The notes under the pieces were generated by a model. The model saw nothing but the letters and a program-made list of their open reading frames with translations, was not told the DNA's origin and did not search any database. This document shows, one piece after another, positions 31,011-40,005 of a DNA stretch of 64,000 nt (position 1 is the stretch's first letter; each line of letters opens with the position of its first letter). The DNA is from Amycolatopsis sp. FBCC-B4732 (lineage in GTDB: Bacteria; Actinomycetota; Actinomycetes; Mycobacteriales; Pseudonocardiaceae): the NCBI RefSeq assembly GCF_023008405.1, contig NZ_CP095376.1:8598501-8662500 (forward strand). The letters run 5' to 3'. Position numbers and translations under genes: made by a program.

Positions 31011-31901
31011 ATGCTGATCGCCGACCGCTACGAGCTCGACGAGCTGCCGCTCGGCCGCGGCGGGATGGGCGCGGTGCACGGCGGGTTCGACCGCAGGCTG
31101 GGCCGGCGCGTGGCGATCAAGCTGCTCCGGCTGCCGGGCCGCGACGAAGAGCTGGAAGCCCGGTTCGCGCGCGAGGCGCGGATCCTGGCGACGCTCGACC
31201 ACCCCGGCGTGCCGACGCTCTACGACTACGGCACCCACGACGACCGGTTGTTCCAGGTCATGCAGTTCGTCGAAGGCGTGACCGTGGCCGACCTGCTCGC
31301 CGAGCACGGGCCGCTGCCGGTGCCCTGGGCCGCGGCGATCGCGGCGCAGGCGTGCGCGGTGCTGACCGCCGCCCACGCGCTCGCGGTGTGCCACCGCGAC
31401 CTCAAGCCGTCCAACCTGATGCTCGGGCCCGACGGCGGCGTGAAGGTGATGGACTTCGGGCTCGCCGTGCTGCGGGAAGCGGACGCGGCGCAGTTCACGC
31501 GGGCCGGGCAGCTGCTCGGGACGCCGTCGTACATGGCGCCCGAGCAGATCCAGCGGGGTGGCGCCGAACCGCGCAGCGACCTCTACGCGCTCGGCTGCGT
31601 GCTGCACGAGATGCTCACCGGGCGGCGGCTGTTCGACGGGCCCACGGCGTACGCGGTGTTCGAGCGGCAGGTCAAGGAGCTGCCGCCGCCGGTCCGCGGG
31701 GTGCCGAAGCAGCTCAACACCCTGCTCGCCGAAGTGCTGGCGAAGGAGCCCGAGGCCCGGCCGTCCGGCGCGGCCGAGCTGTACGAGCGGCTCGGCGGGT
31801 TCGTCGGCGGGCTGCCGCCGCTGCCCGGGTTCCTGGTGCCGGCGTCGGTGCCCAGTCCGGGCCGGATGTACGCGCGGATGCTGGGGCGCGTCAGCGGTTG
31901 A
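31011..31901 (+). CDS. Soluble Ser/Thr protein kinase (Hanks type)
   Basis: A 296-residue kinase with all core motifs: P-loop LPLGRGGMGAVHGG, Lys in VAIKLL, catalytic loop CHRDLKPSNLML, DFG in VKVMDFGLAV, and GTPSYMAPEQI. No transmembrane helix or PASTA domain is present, so it acts in the cytoplasm. The last ~30 residues are a short Pro/Gly-rich tail. It lies 8 bases after the methylase-like gene; a PP2C phosphatase is divergent. Its stop region overlaps a convergent membrane protein gene by 11 bp. Confidence 0.92.
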   Translation: MLIADRYELDELPLGRGGMGAVHGGFDRRLGRRVAIKLLRLPGRDEELEARFAREARILATLDHPGVPTLYDYGTHDDRLFQVMQFVEGVTVADLLAEHGPLPVPWAAAIAAQACAVLTAAHALAVCHRDLKPSNLMLGPDGGVKVMDFGLAVLREADAAQFTRAGQLLGTPSYMAPEQIQRGGAEPRSDLYALGCVLHEMLTGRRLFDGPTAYAVFERQVKELPPPVRGVPKQLNTLLAEVLAKEPEARPSGAAELYERLGGFVGGLPPLPGFLVPASVPSPGRMYARMLGRVSG

Positions 31902-32400
31902 GGGCCGCCGGGCGCCGGTCGGCCAGCGGCAGGCCGCGGCGCTGGACGCGCAGGTAGGTCGTCGCGTTCTGCACCGCGATGCTGACGCCGAGGGTGAGCG
32001 CGATCGACGCAGTGGTCAGCGGGCCCGCGACGCCGAGCGCGGTCCCGAGCGCCACCAGCCCGATCCGGGCCGCGACGGTCAGCGCCCACAGCCCGACCGT
32101 GACCAGCGAGCCCCTCTGGAACGTCGTGCCGGCGCGCTCGGTGAGCGTCGTGGTCGTGCTGCGCAGGACGCCCAGCCCGGCGAGCACCACCAGGTCGGCG
32201 GCGAGCAGGCCGAACTCGCCGGCGGACGCGCCCGGCAGCGCTTTCAGCGTCAGGTAGGCACCCACCGCCGTGAGGACGAGCGGCAGCGTGACCAGCGACT
32301 TGCGGTCGAGCAGCGTGCCGCGGACCTGCCGGTAGACGACCCGGTAGAAGACGAGCACGGCGATGGCGGCGTAGAGCAGGACGTTCGCTGCGGTGGGCAT
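31891..32400 (-). CDS. Multi-pass membrane protein (DUF1453/CcdC-like)
   Basis: A 169-residue protein with four or five hydrophobic helices (VLLYAAIAVLVFYRVVY, LVTLPLVLTAVGAYLTL, LLAADLVVLAGLGVL, VTVGLWALTVAARIGLVAL). The N-terminal order with the VYRQVRG..D loop resembles CcdC/DUF1453 proteins. Function unknown. Tail-to-tail overlap with the kinase gene. Confidence 0.75.
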   Translation of the reverse strand: MPTAANVLLYAAIAVLVFYRVVYRQVRGTLLDRKSLVTLPLVLTAVGAYLTLKALPGASAGEFGLLAADLVVLAGLGVLRSTTTTLTERAGTTFQRGSLVTVGLWALTVAARIGLVALGTALGVAGPLTTASIALTLGVSIAVQNATTYLRVQRRGLPLADRRPAALNR

Positions 32401-32607
32401 GGCTGGCGGCTCCTCGGTTCGTCGGGTGCTCCCAGCGTCGGCGAACGGCGGCCCGGTTTCGTCGGCGTGGGGGCCGGTCCCGGGTGGATTCCGGCCTCAA
32501 CCCCCGGGTTGACCCAAATCGTGACCTTCACCGACGAACCTCGACCGGGTGAGCACCGTCTTTACCGATGTCCCAACGCGATGATCGAGACACTGGGGGT
32601 ACCGGAC

Positions 32608-33258
32608 GTGAAGAGGCTTCTGGCGGGAGCGGCCGCGCTGGCCACCGCCTTCGTGCTGGCTGCCTGTTCCGGTGGCGGGGGTGCGGCCGGCGGGCCGAAC
32701 GCCGGCGGCGGGGCCGTCGCGGCCGCGGGCACCGGCGGCGGGACGCCGACGACGTCGAGCGCCACCCCGACCCCGACGCCCACCCCGGCGACGTCGAGCG
32801 CGACCCCGGCGCCGGCGCCCACGACGTCGAAGCCGGCTCCCGTCACGACCAAGCCGAAGCCCAAGCCGAAGCCGGCGCCCGCGGCGAACCCGGGCGTCCC
32901 GTGCGCGGCGGCGGCCGCGGCGCCGGGCACCGCGGCCTGCGTCGACATCTCGGCGCACCAGGCGTGGCTGCTGCAGGGCGGCAAGGTCGTCTACGGGCCG
33001 GTGAAGATGCTGCCGGGCCGCAAGGGCAACCCGACCCCGACCGGCACGTTCCACGTGCTGTCGAAGGAAAAGATGCACCTGTCGAAGGAATTCGACAACG
33101 CGGAGATGCCGAACTCGGTGTTCTTCTACCCGGGCGACGCCTTCCACACCGGCAGCCTCTCGGTGTACTCGCACGGCTGCATCCACCTGTCGGCCGCCGC
33201 GTCCCTGAAGTTCTTCAACACCTTGCACGTCGGTGACGTCGTGCAGGTGGTCCCGTAA
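32608..33258 (+). CDS. L,D-transpeptidase lipoprotein (YkuD domain)
   Basis: A 216-residue lipoprotein. The start is GTG 32608 (VKRLLAGAAALATAFVLAAC), whose lipobox LAAC predicts lipidation; GGGGG lies 8 bases upstream. ATG 32581 would add nine residues. A Gly-, Pro-, Thr- and Lys-rich spacer (residues ~25-95) reaches across the wall. The YkuD domain holds the catalytic motif YSHGCIHLS with the active Cys, and the upstream His in FHTGSL. It should form or alter 3-3 cross-links in peptidoglycan. A lysine-proline repeat (KPKPKPKP) stands out in the spacer. Confidence 0.9.
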   Translation: MKRLLAGAAALATAFVLAACSGGGGAAGGPNAGGGAVAAAGTGGGTPTTSSATPTPTPTPATSSATPAPAPTTSKPAPVTTKPKPKPKPAPAANPGVPCAAAAAAPGTAACVDISAHQAWLLQGGKVVYGPVKMLPGRKGNPTPTGTFHVLSKEKMHLSKEFDNAEMPNSVFFYPGDAFHTGSLSVYSHGCIHLSAAASLKFFNTLHVGDVVQVVP

Positions 33259-33322
33259 CGCGTTACTGACCAATACGGACAGTAGGTCACAGTCCGATAA
33301 ATTCACTCTGACGAGTGCAACT

Positions 33323-33367
33323 GGCCCCCCTGCTCAGGCGATAAGTGATCGTTTGGGAAGGGGGGCC
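33323..33367 (+). promoter_or_regulatory. Hairpin covering the ribosome site of the sugar dehydrogenase gene
   Basis: GGCCCCCCT (33323-33331) is perfectly complementary to AGGGGGGCC (33359-33367). The 3' arm contains the ribosome site just before the ATG at 33370. The 27-nt loop holds GCGATAAGTGATC. Pairing would hide the ribosome site, suggesting translational control. Confidence 0.5.
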
Positions 33368-33369
33368 AA

Positions 33370-36204
33370 ATGGCCTTGCGAAAACTTCGCGCACTCCGTC
33401 ACGCCTTCGTGGCGGCAGTATTGACCGGGGCGATGCTGCCCGTCGTGGCCACGGGGGTGGCGACGGCGGCGACTGCGCTCCCGCAGGGGTTCGTGCTGCG
33501 GGACACCAGCGCCGGACTGGGGCAAGAACCACTCACCGACTTCGGGTACCTGCCGGACAACTCGATGCTGGTCACCGGCAAGAACGGCACGGTCCGCTGG
33601 CTGTCGGCCGACGGCTCGGCGGGCCAGTTGCTGGCGAAGCTGCCGGTCCGCACCAACGAGGACCTGGGCCTCGTCGGGCTGGCCGTCGCACCGGACTACG
33701 CCACGTCGCACACCATCTACCTGACGCGGTCGATCAACCAGACCAGCGGCTTCGTGATGCGGATGGCGCGGTTCACGGTCACCGTGGACGCGGCGGGCGT
33801 GCCGAGCGGGCTGACCGGCGAGCAGACGCTGTTCGAGGTGCCGGGCATCTTCAACGTGCACGGCCTCGACGAGGTCGTCGCCGCCACCGACGGGACGCTC
33901 TGGCTGTCCATCGGCGACAACGGTGACTTCCGGCAGGCCGACCCGGGTTCGCTGCGAGCCCAGGACATCAACCAGCCGTACGGGAAGATCCTCCACCTCG
34001 CCGCCGACGGCAGCGGGGTGCCGACCAACCCGTACTACGACGCCGCCAACCCGGGCTCCACCGCGAGCAAGGTGTTCGCGCGCGGGTTCCGCAACCCGTT
34101 CCGGTTCAGCATCGACCAGAACCTCGGGCTGCCGGTCGCCGGGGACGTCGGCTGGAACGCGTGGGAAGAGGTCGACGTCGTCCAGCGCGGCGCCAACCAG
34201 GGCTGGCCGTGCTGGGAAGGCAACCACCCGACGCCGGGCTTCAGCGGCCTCGCGGGCTGCGCCGGCGTGGCGAACCAGCCGCCGATCTTCGAGTACCAGC
34301 ACGGCAACGGCATCATGCAGGGCAACAGCGTCAGCGGCGGGATCGTCTACAACGGATCCAGCTACCCGGCGGCGTACCGCGGTTCGTACTTCTTCGGCGA
34401 CTACGTGACGCACAAGATCTGGACGATGCGCTACGACAAGCAGGGCCAGCTCACGCAGGCCCCGGAGAACCCGCCGGTCTTCACCGACATCGGCGGCCCG
34501 GTGAAGTTCGCCGCGGCGCCGAACGGCGACATCGTCTACGCGGACATCCTGACCGGCAACCTGCGTCGCCTGAGCTACTCGGCCAGCAACACCGCGCCGG
34601 TCGCCAAGGCCACGTCGGTGACCGACCCCGACACCCGCACGGTGACGTTCGACGGCTCCGCTTCGGTCGACTACGACAACGACACGCTGAAGTACGACTG
34701 GGCCTTCGGCGACGGCAGCACCCTCACCGACGGTGGCCCGAAGGTGTCGCACCCCTACGCGGCGGGCACCGAGTCGTTCACCGCGAAGCTGACCGTCCGG
34801 GACCCGCTGGGTGCCACCGACACGACCAGCATCGCGGTCGCGCCGGGCAACCACACCCCGGTGATCACCCTGACCACGCCGGGTGATTCCGCGACCTTCG
34901 CGGTCGACCAGCAGGTTTCGCTGGGCGCCACCGCGACCGACGCCGAAGACGGCACGCTGCCGATCACCTGGACCACGGCGGTGCGGCACTGCCCCAGTGA
35001 GGCGACCTGCCACTCGCACCCGGGCGACGGCGGCACCGGGGCGAGCTTCGCGGCGCCGTTCACCGAGCACCCGGACTCCCGCATGGAGTTCACCGCGACG
35101 GTGACCGACAGCGCGGGCGTCACCACGTCCAAGACGTACACGGCGTGGCCGCGCCGGCACCGCGTCACGCTGGTCGGCACGCAGCCCGCGGTGCTGAAGA
35201 TCTCGGTCGCGAACAACGCCAACACGGCGCTCGTCACCGAAGGGGCGTCGTTCGACGTCGTGGCCGAGTCGCTGGCCATCGACGGCGTTTCGACGTTCAC
35301 CGGCTGGCAGGGCGGCCCGGCCGACAACAAGTGGATCATCACCGTCGGCACGAGCGACATGACGCTGACGGCGAACTACGCCACGCCGATCGACCAGCGC
35401 TACAACGCCGACCCGGCGCTGCAGGCGAAGCTCGGCGCGCCGACGGCGCCCGAGGTCACCGACGGCCCGGTCCACTACCGGGTCTACGCGAACGGGCGGC
35501 TGTACTGGAGCGCGGTGGGCGGCACGAAGTACGTGACCGGCCCGGTGCTCGACAAGTACGTCGCGTTCGGCGGCCACAGCGTCCTCGGCCCGCCGACGTC
35601 GGACACCGCGACCACGCCGGACGGGGTGGCGCAGTACAGCCACTTCGTCAACAACGGCAACGTGGGTTCGATCTACTACACGGCGGCGACGGGCGCGCAC
35701 GCGCTCTACGGTGAGATCCGCAAGAAGTGGGCGGCGCTGGACTACGAGCGCGGGCTCGGGTACCCGACCACCGACGAGGCCGGGACGCCGGACGGCGTCG
35801 GCCGGTACAACCACTTCGTCAAGGGTGGCAACGTCGGCTCGATCTACTACACGGCGGCGGACGGCGCGCACGCGATCTTCGGCGAGATCCGCAAGAAGTG
35901 GGCGGAGCTGGGGTACGAGCGCGGGCTCGGGTTCCCGATCACCGACGAAGGCGCGACGCCGGACGGGGTCGGGCGGTACAACCACTTCAGCCTCGGGCAC
36001 TCGATCTACTACTCGGTGGCGACCGGTGCGCACGCCGTGAAGGGCGAGATCCGGAAGAAGTGGGCGGCGCTCGGGTGGGAGCGGTCCTACCTGCGCTACC
36101 CGACGACCGACGAGTACGTGACGAACGGGTTGTACCGCAGCGACTTCCAGGGCGGCTACATCACGTTCACGCTCGCGGGCGGAGCGGTCGACCGTCCTTG
36201 GTGA
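33370..36204 (+). CDS. Secreted PQQ-type sugar (sorbosone) dehydrogenase with PKD and LGFP repeats
   Basis: A 944-residue secreted protein. The Sec signal (residues 1-36) is followed by a six-bladed GSDH/SGDH beta-propeller (~37-400): DFGYLPDNSMLVTGKNGTV, LGLVGLAVAPDY, FNVHGLDEV and RNPFRFSID. A PKD domain lies at ~405-495 (VTFDGSASVDYDNDTLKYDW) and an Ig-like region at ~500-670. Then come four to five LGFP repeats to the end (GEIRKKWAALDYERGLGYPT). Such LGFP modules are proposed to bind cell wall. The propeller should oxidise sugars using PQQ. A hairpin over the ribosome site (33323-33367) and a strong terminator flank the gene. Confidence 0.9.
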   Translation: MALRKLRALRHAFVAAVLTGAMLPVVATGVATAATALPQGFVLRDTSAGLGQEPLTDFGYLPDNSMLVTGKNGTVRWLSADGSAGQLLAKLPVRTNEDLGLVGLAVAPDYATSHTIYLTRSINQTSGFVMRMARFTVTVDAAGVPSGLTGEQTLFEVPGIFNVHGLDEVVAATDGTLWLSIGDNGDFRQADPGSLRAQDINQPYGKILHLAADGSGVPTNPYYDAANPGSTASKVFARGFRNPFRFSIDQNLGLPVAGDVGWNAWEEVDVVQRGANQGWPCWEGNHPTPGFSGLAGCAGVANQPPIFEYQHGNGIMQGNSVSGGIVYNGSSYPAAYRGSYFFGDYVTHKIWTMRYDKQGQLTQAPENPPVFTDIGGPVKFAAAPNGDIVYADILTGNLRRLSYSASNTAPVAKATSVTDPDTRTVTFDGSASVDYDNDTLKYDWAFGDGSTLTDGGPKVSHPYAAGTESFTAKLTVRDPLGATDTTSIAVAPGNHTPVITLTTPGDSATFAVDQQVSLGATATDAEDGTLPITWTTAVRHCPSEATCHSHPGDGGTGASFAAPFTEHPDSRMEFTATVTDSAGVTTSKTYTAWPRRHRVTLVGTQPAVLKISVANNANTALVTEGASFDVVAESLAIDGVSTFTGWQGGPADNKWIITVGTSDMTLTANYATPIDQRYNADPALQAKLGAPTAPEVTDGPVHYRVYANGRLYWSAVGGTKYVTGPVLDKYVAFGGHSVLGPPTSDTATTPDGVAQYSHFVNNGNVGSIYYTAATGAHALYGEIRKKWAALDYERGLGYPTTDEAGTPDGVGRYNHFVKGGNVGSIYYTAADGAHAIFGEIRKKWAELGYERGLGFPITDEGATPDGVGRYNHFSLGHSIYYSVATGAHAVKGEIRKKWAALGWERSYLRYPTTDEYVTNGLYRSDFQGGYITFTLAGGAVDRPW

Positions 36205-36215
36205 ACTGATCGGTG

Positions 36216-36258
36216 AAAGGCGGGCCGTCCCCGGAACTCCGGGGGCGGCCCGCCTTTT
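36216..36258. terminator. Bidirectional terminator
   Basis: AAAGGCGGGCCG-CCCC and GGGG-CGGCCCGCCTTTT form a long stem with T or A runs on both sides. It ends both the sugar dehydrogenase and the convergent dehydrogenase gene. Confidence 0.92.
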
Positions 36259-36266
36259 CGGTGTCG

Positions 36267-37787
36267 CTAGCCGAGCAGCTCCGCGGGCGTGGTTCCGGTC
36301 GAGGTCAGGGGAAGGCCGAGTGCGACGCGCTCGGTGAGCCACGGGCTCGGGCGGTAGCGCGGGTCGCCCGTCGTCGAGGCGAGGCCGCGCAGGATGCGCA
36401 GCACGACGTCGCCGCCGACGAGGTCGCCCCAGGCCAGGGGGCCGCGGGGGTAGCCGAGGCCGAGGCGGACCGCCGTGTCGATGTCCGCCGGGGTCGCGAG
36501 GTGCTGGCCCGCGATGAAGCACGCCGTGTTGACGATCGAGGCCAGCAGGCGCTGGGCGATCGGGGCGGGCCCGTCGCGCACGACGGTCACCGGGTGACCG
36601 GTCGCCGCCAGCGCGCCCCAGGCGGCGCGGCCCGCCGCCGGGTCGAGGCCGGGGTGGACCGACATCGTCAGCCGGCGTTCGTAGCCGCCGAGCGGGTCGA
36701 CGCCGGTGGTCCGGTCCAGCGGCAGCCCGGCGCGGGTGGCAGCGTCCACTGTGGACTCGCCGTAGAGCGGCACGAGCAGGACGGCGTCCGGGTAGGCGTC
36801 GGACACCACGTGCACGCCCGCCGTGGAAAGCGTGCGGGCGAGGTGCTCGTCCGCGGTGAACACCGGGCTCGCCGGCTTCGGCGGCGCGGCCGGCTCGTCG
36901 GCGACCCGCTGCTTGCCGTCGTCGTAGGAGTAGAAGCCTTCGCCGTTCTTCCGCCCGAACAGCCCGGCGGCGACGCGCGGCCGGGTCAGCCACGACGGCC
37001 GCAGCCGCGGGTCGCCGTGGAAGCCGCTCCAGATGCTTTCCAGGACGGCGTGGGAGACGTCGAGGCCGGTGAGGTCGAGCAGCTCGAACGGGCCGAGCTT
37101 CAGGCCGAGCACGTCACGGGCGACGCGGTCGACGTCGGCGGGCTCGGCCAGTGCTTCGGCCAGGATCTGCAGCGCCTCGGTGTTCAGGCCGCGGCCGGCG
37201 TGGTTGACCAGGAAGCCGGGCGCGTCCTTCGCCAGCACCGGCTCGTGGCCCCAGCCGCGCACCAGCTCGAGCGCCTGGCCGGGCAGCCAGTCGAACGTGC
37301 GCGCGCCGGGCACCACCTCGACCAGGCGCATCAGCGGCACCGGGTTGAAGAAGTGCAGCCCGACGAGCCGCCCGGGCTCGGCCAGCCCGGCGGCGATCTC
37401 GGTGACCGACAGCGAACTGGTGTTGGTCGCGAACACCGTCTCCTGTGGACAGACGCGCTCGAGGTCGGCGAACAGCGCCCGCTTGGTCTCGAGGTCCTCC
37501 CGCACGGCTTCGACGACGAGATCGACCCCGTCGGCCGGGGCGGCGGGCGCGTCGACCGCGACGAGCCGGTCCTTCACCGCCTGCGGGTCTTCGGTCAGCT
37601 TGCCCTTGGCGGCCAGCTTGTCGATCATCCCGCCGACGAACTCGATCGCCTGCGCGACGGCCTCGGGCCGGACGTCGGCGAGCTCGACGGTCACCCCCGC
37701 GGTCGCGGCGAGCTGGCCGATCCCGCGGCCCATCACCCCGGTCCCGATCACCCGGATCCTGCCGACCTTCCCGGCCCACCCCGTCAC
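36267..37787 (-). CDS. 3-hydroxyacyl-CoA dehydrogenase, fused double C-domain (PaaH-like)
   Basis: A 506-residue NAD-dependent dehydrogenase of beta-oxidation or phenylacetate breakdown. The Rossmann motif is VIGTGVMGRGIGQLA (residues 13-27). Catalytic-site segments are FATNTSSLSVTEIA, GLHFFNPVPLMRLVEVV and KDAPGFLVNHAGR. A first 3HCDH C-domain ends near residue 290 (GEGFYSYDDG). After a ~110-residue linker, a second C-domain has NTACFIAGQHLATPADIDTA and LGYPRGPLAWGD. This size matches PaaH-type enzymes. The expected catalytic His in LHFFNP is present. No fatty-acid operon partners are adjacent. Confidence 0.93.
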   Translation of the reverse strand: MTGWAGKVGRIRVIGTGVMGRGIGQLAATAGVTVELADVRPEAVAQAIEFVGGMIDKLAAKGKLTEDPQAVKDRLVAVDAPAAPADGVDLVVEAVREDLETKRALFADLERVCPQETVFATNTSSLSVTEIAAGLAEPGRLVGLHFFNPVPLMRLVEVVPGARTFDWLPGQALELVRGWGHEPVLAKDAPGFLVNHAGRGLNTEALQILAEALAEPADVDRVARDVLGLKLGPFELLDLTGLDVSHAVLESIWSGFHGDPRLRPSWLTRPRVAAGLFGRKNGEGFYSYDDGKQRVADEPAAPPKPASPVFTADEHLARTLSTAGVHVVSDAYPDAVLLVPLYGESTVDAATRAGLPLDRTTGVDPLGGYERRLTMSVHPGLDPAAGRAAWGALAATGHPVTVVRDGPAPIAQRLLASIVNTACFIAGQHLATPADIDTAVRLGLGYPRGPLAWGDLVGGDVVLRILRGLASTTGDPRYRPSPWLTERVALGLPLTSTGTTPAELLG

Positions 37788-37898
37788 GTCGCCCCGCCTT
37801 TCCGTTGACCTCTGCGTGACGGTACCGCCTGGAGGCCGGCGAACCCGGCTGCGCGGAGCGCGGATCGTGTCGGCTGGTGGTGGGTGAGCGGAGCCGGG

Positions 37899-38567
37899 CT
37901 AGAGGCCGACGAACTCCGCCATGCGCAGCGCCGAGTGGGCGAAGAAGGCGTCCGCCGGGTCGACGCTGCCGACGTACTGGCCGAACAGGTCGAAGCTGAT
38001 CGCGCCGAACAGCTGGGTCCAGGCCATCAGCAGCCGGGCCACCGTCTCCGGGCCGGCGACGATCCCGAGGACCTCCGTGAGTGCTTCCGCCTGGGCGCGC
38101 AGCTCGGGCGGGACCTCGCCGACCGCCCGCAGTTCGGTGTGCGTGAGCACCTTGACCAGCGCGAGCGCGACGCGGGCCGCCGGGGCGACGGTGTCCTGCG
38201 GCGCTTGGTAACCGGGGATCGGCGAGCCGTAGATCAGCGCGTACTCGTGCGGGTGCGCGCGGGCCCACTCGCGGGTCGCGTGCCAGATCGCCAGCCAGCG
38301 CTCCCGGGGCTCGCCCTTGCCGGGGTCCGCCTGCTCCGCGGCCTCGCCGATGGCGTTGTAGGCGTCGATGATCAGGTCCGTCAGCAGCCGGTCCCGGCTC
38401 GGGAAGTACCGGTACAACGCGGACGACACCATCCCCAGCTCACGCGCCACCGCGCGCAGCGACAGCCCGTGCGCGCCGACGTCGGCGAGCTGGCGGCGGG
38501 CTTCGTCCTTGATCTCCTGGGTCAGTTCGGCGCGGGCGCGTTCGCGGGCGGTCCGGGTCGCGGTCAT
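37899..38567 (-). CDS. TetR family transcriptional regulator
   Basis: A 222-residue repressor. The N-terminal HTH reads LSLRAVARELGMVSSALYRYFPSRDRLL (residues 36-63), the TetR signature. The C-terminal ligand domain is of the WHG type (LMAWTQLFGAISFDLFGQY). It is divergent from the DUF385 gene, and four copies of a GAGCAGTGCTC-like site fill the space between them (38606-38673). It most likely represses both genes. The ligand is unknown. Confidence 0.93.
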   Translation of the reverse strand: MTATRTARERARAELTQEIKDEARRQLADVGAHGLSLRAVARELGMVSSALYRYFPSRDRLLTDLIIDAYNAIGEAAEQADPGKGEPRERWLAIWHATREWARAHPHEYALIYGSPIPGYQAPQDTVAPAARVALALVKVLTHTELRAVGEVPPELRAQAEALTEVLGIVAGPETVARLLMAWTQLFGAISFDLFGQYVGSVDPADAFFAHSALRMAEFVGL

Positions 38568-38605
38568 GCGATCAGTGTGCCACGACGAGAGCGGCGCACA
38601 AAATC

Positions 38606-38673
38606 GAGAGCAGTGCTCTTGACAGTGAGCAGTGCTCGGGTGTTCACTGCTCTTAGTCGAGAGCAGTGCTCTC
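38606..38673. promoter_or_regulatory. TetR operator array in the divergent promoter
   Basis: Two near-identical palindromes GAGAGCA-G-TGCTCTY at 38606-38620 and 38659-38673 flank a third copy, GTGAGCAGTGCTCG (38625-38638), and an inverted half copy, CACTGCTCTT (38645-38654). A -35-like TTGACA (38619-38624) lies between sites. The array fills the gap between the TetR gene and the DUF385 gene. Confidence 0.8.
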
Positions 38674-38693
38674 CCAAACTTCCGGAGGACGCC

Positions 38694-39140
38694 ATGACCG
38701 CCGCCCGCTACATCGAGCCGAAGAAGTCCACCAACGCCTTCAACGAACTGGTCGCGAAGCTGACCAGGATGGGCGTGAGCGTCTGGGGCAGCCGGGTGCT
38801 GACCGTCGTCGGCCGCAAGAGCGGCGAGCCGCGGTCGGTGCCGGTCAACCTGCTGACCGTCGACGGCGTCCGCTACCTCGTCGCCCCGCGCGGCGAGACG
38901 CAGTGGGTGCGGAACCTGCGCTTCGCCGGCGAAGGCACGCTGCGCGTCGGGAAGCGCGTCGAGGCGTTCACGTTCCGCGAGCTGGCCGACGACGAGAAGC
39001 CGGGCATCCTCCGCGCGTACCTCAAGCGCTGGAAGTTCGAGGTCGGCGTGTTCTTCGACGGCGTCGACGCCAAGGCCTCGGACGAAAAGCTGCGCGAGAT
39101 CGCGCCGGGCTACCCGATCTTCGAGATCTTCACGAAGTAG
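38694..39140 (+). CDS. DUF385/DDN-type deazaflavin (F420)-dependent nitroreductase family protein
   Basis: A 148-residue split-barrel protein. The conserved core is GSRVLTVVGRKSGEPRSVPVNLLTVDGVRYLVAPRGE with WVRNLRFAGEGTL, as in Ddn-like F420H2-dependent reductases. The family reduces quinones or nitro compounds. The C-terminal extension (RAYLKRWKFEVGVFFDG) is typical of this subgroup. The ATG at 38694 follows CGGAGGA. Its promoter overlaps the operator array, so it is probably induced when the TetR protein is relieved. It overlaps a convergent small membrane gene by 11 bp. Confidence 0.9.
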   Translation: MTAARYIEPKKSTNAFNELVAKLTRMGVSVWGSRVLTVVGRKSGEPRSVPVNLLTVDGVRYLVAPRGETQWVRNLRFAGEGTLRVGKRVEAFTFRELADDEKPGILRAYLKRWKFEVGVFFDGVDAKASDEKLREIAPGYPIFEIFTK

Positions 39141-39330
39141 GTTTGCGCCGCCGCGTCAGGTTGGCCGCGACCAGGACCACGCCGACCAGGAACGCGGCGA
39201 GCCCGATCAGGAACCACAGCTTCTGGCCGGTCATGAAACTGCCGGTGATCACGCCGATGCCCTGCAGCACCCAGACGGCGCCGACCAGCACGAGCACGAC
39301 CCCGATCGCGAAGGTGATCCAGCGCCTCAT
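39130..39330 (-). CDS. Small two-helix membrane protein
   Basis: A 66-residue protein with two hydrophobic helices (ITFAIGVVLVLVGAVWVLQG and LWFLIGLAAFLVGVVLVAA) and a basic tail (RRRKPTS). It begins 9 bases after the response regulator gene region on the same strand, so it may be co-transcribed with the two-component genes. Function unknown. Confidence 0.7.
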   Translation of the reverse strand: MRRWITFAIGVVLVLVGAVWVLQGIGVITGSFMTGQKLWFLIGLAAFLVGVVLVAANLTRRRKPTS

Positions 39331-39339
39331 CGGCTCAGC

Positions 39340-40005
39340 TTAGGCCGGTCGCCCGTCCGGCACGAGTTTGTTGCGGTAGGCGTAGACCACGGCGTGCACG
39401 CGGTCGGGCAGCCCGAGCTTGCTCAGCACGCGCGACACGTGGGTCTTCACCGTCTCCTCGCCGACGTGCAGCCGCCGCGCGATCTCGGCGTTGCTGCAGG
39501 CGTTGGCGAGCAGGAGCAGCACTTCGCGTTCGCGGGACGTCAGCCGGGCCAGCTCGGGTGGTTCGGCGGCCGCGGGTTCGAGCACCGACGTGAACTTCGC
39601 GACCAGCCGCCGCGTCACCGACGGGTCGATCAGCGCGTCCCCGCGCGCGGCCACCCGCATCGCCGCGACCAGCTCTTCCGGCGCCAGGCTCTTCAGCAGG
39701 AACCCGCTCGCCCCGGCGCGCAGCGCGCGGTAGACGTACTCGTCGGCGTCGTACGTGGTGAGCACCAGGACGCGGGTGTCGTTGCCCGGCGCGGCGAGGA
39801 TCGCTTCGGTCGCGGCGAGGCCGTCGAGGCGGGGCATCCGGACGTCGAGGACCGCGACGTCCGGGCGCAGGCGCGCGGTTTCGGCGACGGCTTCGCGGCC
39901 GTCGGACGCCTCGCCGACGCAGGTGAAGTCGGGCTGGGTGTCGAGCAGCGCGCGCATCCCCGAGCGGAACATCGCGTGGTCGTCGGCCAGCAGGACGCGG
40001 ATCAT
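39340..40005 (-). CDS. NarL/LuxR-type response regulator
   Basis: A 221-residue regulator. The receiver domain has D8-D9 in VLLADDHAMFRS, the phosphorylated Asp in VAVLDVRMPRLDG, and Thr/Lys switch residues in VLVLTTYD and GFLLKSLAPEE. The C-terminal LuxR HTH is LTSREREVLLLLANACSNAEIA...VKTHVSRVLSKL. It is cotranslated with the sensor kinase (ATGA overlap at 40002-40005). Output genes are not known; the small membrane gene downstream could be part of the unit. Confidence 0.95.
   Translation of the reverse strand: MIRVLLADDHAMFRSGMRALLDTQPDFTCVGEASDGREAVAETARLRPDVAVLDVRMPRLDGLAATEAILAAPGNDTRVLVLTTYDADEYVYRALRAGASGFLLKSLAPEELVAAMRVAARGDALIDPSVTRRLVAKFTSVLEPAAAEPPELARLTSREREVLLLLANACSNAEIARRLHVGEETVKTHVSRVLSKLGLPDRVHAVVYAYRNKLVPDGRPA

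Noticed and set aside
33259..33369. c-di-AMP (ydaO) riboswitch before the sugar dehydrogenase
   Set aside because: The leader is too short and lacks the conserved core; only a simple hairpin is supported.
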